Below are positions 1 through 5,882 of a stretch of 9,138 nt of DNA, in pieces. A program made the translations under genes and the position numbers. Within the stretch, counting starts at the first letter, position 1, and every line of letters starts with the position of its first letter. The notes under the pieces were generated by a model that saw only the letters and a list, made by a program, of their open reading frames with translations, did no database searches and was not told the DNA's origin. The stretch comes from Actinomycetota bacterium (GTDB lineage: Bacteria > Actinomycetota > Actinomycetes > Nanopelagicales > Nanopelagicaceae): positions 1 through 9,138 of the forward strand of contig CANNDP010000038.1 in NCBI GenBank assembly GCA_947503395.1. Direction: 5' to 3'.

Positions 1-2
1 GA

Positions 3-290
3 CCGGAGATCTACCTATCCGGCGGTGAGCCAATTGAGTTCACTTATAAAGGTCAGCGCTATCGAATTTATGCCCTGCTTAGCTCTTGGCGTGAATCTGG
101 TGGTTGGTGGAATAGAGCTAGCGATGGCTTATTTCGCCCAGATGATGGTGGACGGATTTTATGGCGCGTAGAGGCAGCTCCTATTGGAGTGATGAAAACT
201 TTTGAAATAGAACGTATTGAAGTAATTCCAGAGGGGGCTAGCAATACCCCTGGCCTTTGGCAGATTCGCCCCACCTCAAGACCAGCATGA
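3..290 (+). CDS. C-terminal part of a DUF6504-like / ImuB-tail-like protein (5' truncated by window edge)
   Basis: This is an open frame running from the window edge to a TGA at 288-290, about 95 residues, with no start in view. The visible protein has a short beta-rich look with many aromatics: a segment like YKGQRYRIYALLSSW, then ESGGWWNR, then LWRVEAA. This W-rich, WRVEAA-containing pattern resembles the small actinobacterial DUF6504 family, and also the WW-containing C-terminal tail of ImuB, the inactive Y-family partner of DnaE2. I cannot tell from this fragment whether it is a stand-alone protein or the end of an ImuB. Its stop codon overlaps the dnaE2 start as ATGA, so the two are almost certainly co-transcribed and translationally coupled. 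That supports a role linked to translesion synthesis, but the role is inferred from position. The family call is from memory of motifs only. Confidence 0.7.
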   Translation, partial: PEIYLSGGEPIEFTYKGQRYRIYALLSSWRESGGWWNRASDGLFRPDDGGRILWRVEAAPIGVMKTFEIERIEVIPEGASNTPGLWQIRPTSRPA

Positions 291-3200
291 GTTTTACTCA
301 CCTTCATCTTGCTAGTGGGTTTTCATTTAAATATGGAACCACTCTTCCTCATCTTCTAGTTGAGAAGGCGCGCGACTTTGGCATGAGCTCACTTGCTCTA
401 ACTGATCGCGATGGCTTATATGGCGCAATTCGATTTACTCAGAGCTGCGTTGAAAATGGGATTACTCCAATTATTGGAGTTGATATCACTTGCAAGAATC
501 AGAGTCGAATCACATTACTTGCTACCCCAGATAAAGGATGGAGATCTTTAGTAAGGCTAGTGAGCGAACTTAAAAGCTATGGTGAGTGTGATTTAGACTT
601 TCTAAAGAAACACTCTAGCTACACCAGTAACCTGATATCGCTACAAGGCCCTGACTCTTTAATTGCTAGAGCTATTACCAATCGTCAATATGAAAAAGCG
701 TTATCGCTATATAACGATAGCCGCGAACTATTTCAAAGCCAAGTAATTGAAATTGTCTCTCATCTAATTTATGGAGATGGACCAAGGTCGACTCCCCATG
801 CTTCAAGGATGCTTGGTTTTGCTGAAGATAATGATCTTCCGGCGATACTTAGCAATGCTGCCAGGATGTGTTTAAGGCAGGATGCGCCGATAGCAGATAT
901 TCTCGATGCAAGTCGAAGGCTCTTGCCGCTTCATAAAAATGTTGTAGAGCGCGAAAATAGTGAGGCCTTTCTTAAAAGCTCTCAAGAGATGCATCACTTA
1001 GCAGAGATAATTACTCGCGCCTCGGGCCAGAGAAATAGCCGTAAATTACTAAGTACTACTCAAGATCTTGCTAAGCAGGCAGAGCTATCACCTAGCCAAG
1101 ATATTGGCCTTGGATCTATCCATCTTCCAGAGCCTGAGCTTTTAGGGGCTAAAGGACAAGATGAGCTAACTATTCAACTAAGGCAGCGCTCAATTGCTGG
1201 CATTAATTGGCGCTATGGCCAGAGCAATAGTGAGGTAAACCAAAGACTAGAAAAAGAGTTAGAGATTATTAAGAGTCTAGGTTTTGAATCATATTTTCTA
1301 ACTGTTGCCGATATTACAGATCGCGCGCGAGCCTCTGGAATCAGAGTAGCGGCAAGGGGAAGTGGGGCTGGATCATTAATCTGTCATCTCTTAGGAATTT
1401 CTGGAGTTGAACCGCTCTCACTAGGTTTATTAATGGAGCGCTTCTGCTCTCCACTTCGAAGAGCTCTTCCTGATATCGATATTGATGTGGAATCTGCTAG
1501 AAGGTTAGAAATTTATGATCAGGTATTTGCAAATTACCCGATGCGATCTGCAACAGTTGCAATGTTTGATACCTATAGAGCTCGCCATGCCATAAGAGAT
1601 GTGGGAGCAGCTCTCTCAATTGCCCCCATGGAGATAGATCTAGTTGCTAAATCACTTCCTCATATTAGAGCTCGCAATATTTCACAGGCGCTAACTAATC
1701 TTCCTGAACTTGCTAATTTAAATATAACTAGCCCGACCTGGAAAATGGCTGTTGGTCTTGCAGAGCGCTTAGATGGCCTACCTAGAAATGTTGCGATGCA
1801 TCCCTGCGCAGTGGTGATCTCCAGCGCTGAGCTATATCAGAGAGCCCCAATTGAGATAAATGCTAGTAATTATCCGATGGTGCAGTGGGATAAAGATGAT
1901 GTGGAAGCTATTGGGCTTTTAAAGCTAGATATTTTAGGAGTTCGAATGCAATCATCTCTGGCCTATGCCATATCTGAGATAGAGCGAAGTACTGGAAAAG
2001 TAATAGATATTGATGCAATAGCTTTAGATGATAGTGAAACATTTTCGCTCATCCAATCTGCTCAGACTTTAGGTATCTTTCAAATAGAGAGCCCAGGCCA
2101 GCGTGAATTAGTTGGAAAGTTAACCCCTGAGACTTTTACTGATTTAATAATTGATATCTCACTTTTTAGGCCAGGGCCAGTAAAGAGCGACATGATCACT
2201 CCATTTCTAAATGCCCGCCAAGGTTTTAAAACTAGGGAGATATTCCACCCTGATTTAGCTGAAATCTTGAGTGATACCCAAGGGGTAGTGGTATTTCACG
2301 AGCAAGTTATTGAAATTATCGCCACCCTAACTGGATCCTCTCTTGGCCAAGCCGATGAGAAGCGAAGAGCTCTTGGTAGTAGAGAGGGGCAGCAAGAGGT
2401 CTGTGATTGGTTCTTTGTCCAAGCTTTATCAAAAGGCTATGAGTTAAAAGTTATTACTCAGATCTGGGATGTCTTAAGAGCCTTTGCCTCCTTTGGATTC
2501 TGCAAAGCCCATGCCGCTGCCTTTGCACTTCCCACTTATCAATCTGCTTGGTTAAAGCGCCATTACCCAGCAGCATTTCTTGCCGGAGTTCTAACTCATG
2601 AACCTGGAATGTATCCCAAGCGCCTGCTATTAGATGAGGCTAGACGAAATGGATTAACTATCGTTCCTCTTGATATTAATCACTCTGATATTAGCTATCG
2701 AGTGGAAGGCGATAATCAGAGAAGTATCAGGCTATCTCTTAGCGATATCTCAGGAATTAGTAGCGCAGAGATATCTACAATTATCGCTAATCGCCCTTAT
2801 TTAGATCTAGCTGACTTTGTCCATCGCAGCTCAGTTAGTAGGCCAACTGCTGAAGCCTTATTAATGGTGGGGGCCTTTGATCGCCTCTATGGCGCTGAGA
2901 TAAATCGTAGAGATTTATTACTACATCTAACTGATTTATATAAATGGTCTGGTGGTAGTAGAACTAAAGTAGTTACTGGTTCGCAGTTAAGCCTAGGTTT
3001 TATCCCCACTTTATCTAAGACAGGGCTACCTGATTTAGAAGATCATGAACTGGTAAGAAATGAAGTTAAGTATCTAGGGATGGATATCTCTCATCATATG
3101 ATTGAGTTTTATGCTGATTTTCTCAATCAGATAGGAGCAATAAAATCTAACCAGCTCCTAGAACAAAGATCAGGATCTTTAGTATTGGTAGCTGGGGTTA

Positions 3201-3463
3201 AAGTAGCGCTACAAACCCCACCAGTTCGCTCTGGCAAGAGAGTTATCTTTCTAACTCTTGATGATGGATATGGCTGTAGCGATGCAACATTTTTTGAAGA
3301 TGCTCAACATAGCTATGCCGAAGTGCTCTATAACTCGCAGCTACTATTAATTCGCGGCGCTACCCGTAGAACTGGGCTACGCGGTATCTCACTTAGAGCT
3401 ATTGGGGCATGGGATTTATCAGCTGCTTATCAAAAGTGGCGTAGCCTAGCTATCTGTGAGTAG
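287..3463 (+). CDS. dnaE2: DnaE2-type error-prone DNA polymerase III alpha subunit
   Basis: C-family DNA polymerase of 1058 aa, shorter than a replicative DnaE1 (about 1180). The order is: PHP domain about 1-200 (opens THLHLASGFSF); palm with GSGAGSL and the catalytic PDIDID at 395-400 (D396, D398) and the third acidic residue D548 in KLDILG; fingers with FCKAHAAAFALPTYQSAWLK near 740-760; helix-hairpin-helix about 815-850; a QLSLGF sliding-clamp-binding motif at 900-905; and an OB fold from about 965. The PHP metal site looks degenerate: the usual D-H-D motif reads D40-R41-D42, and the ATN-x-x-H segment has lost its His, so proofreading through PHP is unlikely. The family does mutagenic lesion bypass with ImuA'/ImuB. 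ATG 287 is preferred over an upstream in-frame TTG at 257 because it forms an ATGA overlap with the preceding stop and puts the family-typical residues at the N-terminus. There is no Shine-Dalgarno, which fits coupled translation. It overlaps or abuts dinB. Confidence 0.93.
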   Translation: MSFTHLHLASGFSFKYGTTLPHLLVEKARDFGMSSLALTDRDGLYGAIRFTQSCVENGITPIIGVDITCKNQSRITLLATPDKGWRSLVRLVSELKSYGECDLDFLKKHSSYTSNLISLQGPDSLIARAITNRQYEKALSLYNDSRELFQSQVIEIVSHLIYGDGPRSTPHASRMLGFAEDNDLPAILSNAARMCLRQDAPIADILDASRRLLPLHKNVVERENSEAFLKSSQEMHHLAEIITRASGQRNSRKLLSTTQDLAKQAELSPSQDIGLGSIHLPEPELLGAKGQDELTIQLRQRSIAGINWRYGQSNSEVNQRLEKELEIIKSLGFESYFLTVADITDRARASGIRVAARGSGAGSLICHLLGISGVEPLSLGLLMERFCSPLRRALPDIDIDVESARRLEIYDQVFANYPMRSATVAMFDTYRARHAIRDVGAALSIAPMEIDLVAKSLPHIRARNISQALTNLPELANLNITSPTWKMAVGLAERLDGLPRNVAMHPCAVVISSAELYQRAPIEINASNYPMVQWDKDDVEAIGLLKLDILGVRMQSSLAYAISEIERSTGKVIDIDAIALDDSETFSLIQSAQTLGIFQIESPGQRELVGKLTPETFTDLIIDISLFRPGPVKSDMITPFLNARQGFKTREIFHPDLAEILSDTQGVVVFHEQVIEIIATLTGSSLGQADEKRRALGSREGQQEVCDWFFVQALSKGYELKVITQIWDVLRAFASFGFCKAHAAAFALPTYQSAWLKRHYPAAFLAGVLTHEPGMYPKRLLLDEARRNGLTIVPLDINHSDISYRVEGDNQRSIRLSLSDISGISSAEISTIIANRPYLDLADFVHRSSVSRPTAEALLMVGAFDRLYGAEINRRDLLLHLTDLYKWSGGSRTKVVTGSQLSLGFIPTLSKTGLPDLEDHELVRNEVKYLGMDISHHMIEFYADFLNQIGAIKSNQLLEQRSGSLVLVAGVKVALQTPPVRSGKRVIFLTLDDGYGCSDATFFEDAQHSYAEVLYNSQLLLIRGATRRTGLRGISLRAIGAWDLSAAYQKWRSLAICE

Positions 3464-3467
3464 CCAG

Positions 3468-4658
3468 ATGGGCGAGCATTCCACCATTCTCCATGTTGAT
3501 ATGGATGCATTTTTTGCATCAGTTTCTGAGCTGGATTATCCGCAATATAAAGGAAAGCCGTTAGTAGTTGGCGCAGGGGCTAGGGGAGTAGTTCTTTCGG
3601 CAAATTATGCTGCTAGAAAATTTGGAATTAAAGCGGCCATGCCAGTATCAAGAGCGCAGCGGATGGCGCCAAATGCAATATTTATTCCGCCAGATCATGA
3701 GAGATATTCACAAGTTTCAAGAAAAGTTATGGAGATTTTCTTTGAGTTCACTCCTCATGTTGAGCCGCTCTCCCTAGATGAGGCTTTTCTTGATGTAACT
3801 GGATCAAGAAAACTATTTGGCAGTGGTCGAAATATTGCAGAGTTGATAAGGAAGAGAGTTTTTGCATCAGAGAAAATAACCTGCTCAGTTGGAATTGCTA
3901 CTACTAAATTCATCGCCAAATTAGCATCCGGGCGCTGTAAACCAAATGGAATACTTGAAATAGCGCACGACCGAGTCTTGACTTTTCTTCACCCACTTCC
4001 AGTTTCAGAAATCTGGGGAGTGGGGCCAAAAACTAATGAAGAGCTTCAAGCTCTAGGCCTTCGAACCGTTGCCGATATTGCCAATACTCCACTTGAAACT
4101 TTAAAGCGAGCACTTGGTCCAAGTGCTGGGGTATCACTTTATGAACTTGCTTGGGCTAGGGATTATCGGGAAGTAGTAGCAGATGCTCCAGAGAAGAGCA
4201 TTAGCGCGGCAGAAACTTTTGCATATGACCTCGAGGATCAAGATGAGATATTTAGAGAACTCTTGCGTTTAACTGAAAGAGCTGGAGCCAGGCTAAGGGC
4301 TCGCAGTTTGCGCAGTAAAACCATTGGTTTGAAGGTACGTTTCTCTGATTTTTCTAATCTCACGCGCTCTAAAACTCTGCCACTATCAATTAGTGGCAGC
4401 CATGAAATTTATGAAGTAGTCAAAGATCTCTATCTAGGACTCAAAATTGCTGGCTCCAGAATCCGACTTCTGGGGGTTTCACTTGAACAATTAGTTGATC
4501 AAAGTGGCGCAGTTGAGCAGTTAGAGCTGGGAGAGCGGGAGCTTGGATGGAGCCAGGCCCAGGTTGCTATTGATCGGGCCATTGCTCGCTTTGGAAGTGG
4601 CTCTGTAAAACCTGCTCGGCTAGTTGGAGAGGGCGATGATGAGAGCGAAGATTCATAG
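3468..4658 (+). CDS. dinB: DNA polymerase IV (Y-family translesion polymerase)
   Basis: Y-family polymerase of 396 aa, which inserts bases opposite damaged template without proofreading. Visible features are: LHVDMDAFF with catalytic D11 and the likely steric-gate F16; SLDEAFLDV with catalytic D104/E105; the thumb helix-hairpin-helix starting IWGVGPKTNEEL near 182-210; a little-finger domain about 240-345 opening AAETFAYDL; and a QLELG segment at 351-355 that could be the clamp-binding motif. The protein ends in an acidic tail (EGDDESEDS). All catalytic residues are present, so it should be active, unlike ImuB. The start is uncertain. A GTG at 3456 would add four residues and overlap dnaE2 by 8 nt; ATG 3468 leaves a 4-nt gap and is chosen because it is ATG and lies about 9 nt after a weak GTGAG. 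It is probably in one transcript with dnaE2. No LexA-type box was seen near it. Confidence 0.93.
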   Translation: MGEHSTILHVDMDAFFASVSELDYPQYKGKPLVVGAGARGVVLSANYAARKFGIKAAMPVSRAQRMAPNAIFIPPDHERYSQVSRKVMEIFFEFTPHVEPLSLDEAFLDVTGSRKLFGSGRNIAELIRKRVFASEKITCSVGIATTKFIAKLASGRCKPNGILEIAHDRVLTFLHPLPVSEIWGVGPKTNEELQALGLRTVADIANTPLETLKRALGPSAGVSLYELAWARDYREVVADAPEKSISAAETFAYDLEDQDEIFRELLRLTERAGARLRARSLRSKTIGLKVRFSDFSNLTRSKTLPLSISGSHEIYEVVKDLYLGLKIAGSRIRLLGVSLEQLVDQSGAVEQLELGERELGWSQAQVAIDRAIARFGSGSVKPARLVGEGDDESEDS

Positions 4659-4698
4659 CAACTTCTCACTCTTTCGACTTTCCAGATAGCCCCACCTC

Positions 4699-4704
4699 TA
4701 CTAT
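4699..4704 (+). promoter_or_regulatory. Candidate -10 hexamer for a leaderless DUF3040 transcript
   Basis: TACTAT lies 10 nt before the ATG at 4715, at about the distance expected if transcription starts at or just before the start codon. No Shine-Dalgarno sequence precedes that ATG. Leaderless mRNAs are common in Actinobacteria, so the arrangement is plausible, but the upstream -35 match (TTCGAC near 4673, about 20 nt away) is poor. This is an inference from spacing and a six-base match only. Confidence 0.3.
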
Positions 4705-4714
4705 TGTCAGTCCT

Positions 4715-5080
4715 ATGCCCCTATCTGAGCATGAAAAACGGTTATTAGCCGAGATGGAAGAGGCGCTAGCCGCTGATGACCCTCGCCTGATCTCAACGTT
4801 CAGCGGCAAGAGCCCATCTAGGAGCCGGGTGGTAATTGGTTTTGCCCTGATTCTCCTCGGAATTTTCATTCTCTTTGGCGGCTTGATTTCTCAAGTGCCA
4901 CTTGTCGGAGTTGCTGGATTTATCGCCTCACTTGTGGGGGCAGTTCTTGCTATCTCAAATCTCGGGGGACTGATGAATGGAGTTATCTCCAAAGCCCAGA
5001 GCAGAGGGCCTAAGAGGGGGCCAGGCAAATGGAGTCAAGGCTTTGAGCAGAGATGGGATCGTCGTAATCTCGGTGAATAG
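4715..5080 (+). CDS. DUF3040 family two-pass membrane protein
   Basis: Small protein of 121 aa. It opens with MPLSEHEKRLLAEMEEAL and then DDPRL, which is the hallmark N-terminus of the actinobacterial DUF3040 family. This short acidic helical head is followed by two hydrophobic segments (about residues 38-58 and 61-82) and then a basic, glycine/arginine-rich cytoplasmic-looking tail (QSRGPKRGPGKW, ending in WDRRNLGE). The topology suggests an inner-membrane hairpin with both ends inside. The family has no established biochemical function that I know of. Its position just before mraZ and the division cluster is typical for Actinobacteria and hints at an envelope role, but that is guilt by association. 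The gene is separated from dinB by 56 nt and closed by its own terminator, so it is probably not co-transcribed with mraZ. There is no Shine-Dalgarno, and it may be leaderless. Confidence 0.9.
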   Translation: MPLSEHEKRLLAEMEEALAADDPRLISTFSGKSPSRSRVVIGFALILLGIFILFGGLISQVPLVGVAGFIASLVGAVLAISNLGGLMNGVISKAQSRGPKRGPGKWSQGFEQRWDRRNLGE

Positions 5081-5102
5081 TTAGCTAGCTAGCAGCAGTG
5101 CC

Positions 5103-5125
5103 ACCCGCCCATGGCGGGTTTTTTT
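5103..5125 (+). terminator. Intrinsic terminator after the DUF3040 gene
   Basis: A perfect 7-bp GC-rich stem, ACCCGCC (5103-5109) with GGCGGGT (5113-5119), closes a 3-nt CAT loop and runs straight into seven T residues (5119-5125). This is the textbook rho-independent layout. It sits 22 nt after the DUF3040 stop and separates the upstream genes from the mra/dcw control region. Confidence 0.9.
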
Positions 5126-5170
5126 ATGCCCAAAAGAGCTCAGTGGAGGAGCCCATTTCCAGGGCAGCTT

Positions 5171-5220
5171 GCGCATGGGGAGAGGTGGTTGAAAATGGAG
5201 GAAAAGGGAGTAAAGTGGGG
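5171..5220 (+). repeat. Five 10-bp-phased direct repeats, predicted MraZ operator
   Basis: Five consecutive decamers each carry a GTGG/ATGG/AGGG core at exactly the same phase: cores start at 5175 (ATGG), 5185 (GTGG), 5195 (ATGG), 5205 (AGGG) and 5215 (GTGG). The last three are preceded by AAA, giving the form aaaRKGG. MraZ proteins of other bacteria bind short TGGG- or AAAGTG-type direct repeats with a 10-bp period just upstream of mraZ, so the match in sequence, phase and place is good. Five copies is more than the three reported for Escherichia coli. The regulatory role is inferred from that precedent. A further GTGG at 5143-5146 is out of phase and was not counted. Confidence 0.8.
5189..5216 (+). 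promoter_or_regulatory. Candidate sigma-70-type promoter of the mra/dcw operon
   Basis: TTGAAA at 5189-5194 (five of six to the -35 consensus) and TAAAGT at 5211-5216 (four of six to the -10) are separated by 16 bp. Both lie inside the MraZ-type repeat array, so repressor binding there would block RNA polymerase, as expected for autoregulation. The predicted start is near 5223, leaving a leader of about 50 nt with a hairpin and a strong ribosome binding site. The elements overlap purine-rich repeats, so the match could be partly by chance. Confidence 0.45.
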
Positions 5221-5226
5221 AATTAA

Positions 5227-5244
5227 GCAGAACGGGGGTTCTGC
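5227..5244 (+). other. Perfect inverted repeat / hairpin in the mraZ leader
   Basis: GCAGAAC (5227-5233) and GTTCTGC (5238-5244) are perfect reverse complements around a GGGG loop. The element lies between the predicted transcription start and the Shine-Dalgarno of mraZ. It is not followed by a T run, so it is not an intrinsic terminator. It could be an RNA hairpin that affects mRNA stability or translation, or a DNA operator for a dimeric regulator. The sequence alone does not decide. Confidence 0.55.
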
Positions 5245-5258
5245 GAGGTAAGTCGAAT

Positions 5259-5267
5259 AGGGGAGGT
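5259..5267 (+). promoter_or_regulatory. Strong Shine-Dalgarno site of mraZ
   Basis: AGGGGAGGT ends 7 nt before the GTG at 5275. This strong site decides the use of a GTG start for mraZ and contrasts with the weak or absent ribosome binding sites of most other genes here. Confidence 0.8.
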
Positions 5268-5274
5268 CTGTTAA

Positions 5275-5706
5275 GTGTTTCTTGGCACCCATGAACCTCG
5301 CTTAGATGAAAAAGGGCGGTTGATTCTTCCCGCCAAATTCCGTGATGAATTGGCCTCAGGTTTAGTAATTACTAAAGGACAAGAGCGTTGTTTATTTGTT
5401 TTTCCTTCTGCTGAATTTGCACGAATTACTGAGCAGCTAAAACAAGCGCCACTTACTGCAAAAGCAGCTCGCGATTACATGCGTGTGATGTTTGCCGGTG
5501 CACATGATGAAATTCCAGATAAGCAAGGTCGCGTAATGATTCCTTCCGGCTTAAGAGAGTATGCAGATTTAGAAAAAGATTGCGTAGTAATTGGCGCAAA
5601 TACTCGAGTTGAAATTTGGGATTCCAAAGCATGGAAGAGCTATCTAAAAGATCGTGAAAAAGGCTTTGCTGATGTTTCTGAGGAGGTATTTCCAGGCCTC
5701 TTTTAA
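5275..5706 (+). CDS. mraZ: MraZ, transcriptional regulator of the division/cell wall cluster
   Basis: Protein of 143 aa, the usual family length. It starts MFLGTHEPRLDEKGRL and contains the two tandem AbrB/SpoVT-like halves, each with the DxxxR DNA-contact motif: D11-E-K-G-R15 and D82-K-Q-G-R86. MraZ forms ring-shaped oligomers that bind a row of direct repeats before its own gene and regulate the dcw cluster. The repeats at 5171-5220 are the likely target, with one pair of subunits per 10-bp turn. GTG is chosen as start because of the strong Shine-Dalgarno before it and the canonical N-terminus. The gene is followed by a 176-nt gap containing the structured RNA, after which rsmH begins, so mraZ heads the operon but is set apart from the tightly packed genes downstream. 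Confidence 0.96.
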   Translation: MFLGTHEPRLDEKGRLILPAKFRDELASGLVITKGQERCLFVFPSAEFARITEQLKQAPLTAKAARDYMRVMFAGAHDEIPDKQGRVMIPSGLREYADLEKDCVVIGANTRVEIWDSKAWKSYLKDREKGFADVSEEVFPGLF

Positions 5707-5730
5707 CAAGGGGCAAAAAAGAAAAAATCT

Positions 5731-5834
5731 CCTCTCTCCTCTGGCCACCGCCGACCTTCAAATAAACGGCGCCCCTTCCCCGGTGCCGTTTATCCCCCGC
5801 AATCCGTCGGCCGGCGGTGACCAGAGTAGAGAGT
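5731..5834 (+). ncRNA. mraW-type structured RNA motif in the mraZ-rsmH gap
   Basis: The gap between mraZ and rsmH holds a long two-part fold. The outer stem pairs 5732-5737, 5739-5744 and 5746-5753 with 5812-5819, 5821-5826 and 5828-5833, giving 20 base pairs interrupted by only two single mismatches (5738 with 5827, 5745 with 5820). Enclosed is an inner hairpin of 12 bp, ATAAACGGCGCC (5762-5773) with GGTGCCGTTTAT (5782-5793), with one G-U pair and an 8-nt pyrimidine loop. The position before mraW/rsmH and the segment CACCGCCGACCTTCAA fit the mraW RNA motif described by comparative genomics in Actinobacteria, whose function is not established. It is a likely cis-regulatory leader for the downstream wall genes. 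No T run follows, so it is not a simple terminator. The family assignment is from memory; the fold is read directly. Confidence 0.82.
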
Positions 5835-5868
5835 AAGAAAGAAGAAGAAGTTAACAACTACTAAGAAT

Positions 5869-5875
5869 TAAGGAG
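5869..5875 (+). promoter_or_regulatory. Shine-Dalgarno site of rsmH
   Basis: TAAGGAG ends 7 nt before ATG 5883. It follows a purine-rich, probably unstructured stretch (5828-5850) that separates the structured RNA from the ribosome binding site by about 35 nt, so the fold does not cover the site directly. Confidence 0.75.
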
Positions 5876-5882
5876 TGTAGAG

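Noticed and set aside
257..289. Upstream in-frame TTG start for dnaE2 at 257
   Set aside because: It would overlap the previous gene by 34 nt and add ten residues not typical of the family; ATG 287 gives a neat ATGA overlap and the normal N-terminus.
68..307. Minus-strand open frame of 79 codons
   Set aside because: Shadow of the 5' partial gene and the dnaE2 start; no family resemblance and no ribosome binding site.
4061..4076. TCGAAC half-site resembling an actinobacterial LexA box
   Set aside because: It lies inside the dinB coding region and the second half (GTTCGA after four bases) is absent.
4643..4675. Weak inverted repeat around the dinB stop (GAAG/CTTC)
   Set aside because: Only four or five pairs and no T run, so not a supported terminator.
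5081..5100. TAGCTAGCTAGCAGCAG short tandem-like run after the DUF3040 stop
   Set aside because: Too short to call a repeat element; likely chance next to the terminator.
5654..5836. Plus-strand 60-codon frame overlapping the mraZ end and the structured RNA
   Set aside because: Starts inside mraZ in another frame, and its sequence is explained by the RNA fold; no recognisable protein.
5453..5857. Minus-strand frame of 134 codons opposite mraZ and the structured RNA
   Set aside because: Antisense shadow of mraZ with low-complexity composition and no family match.
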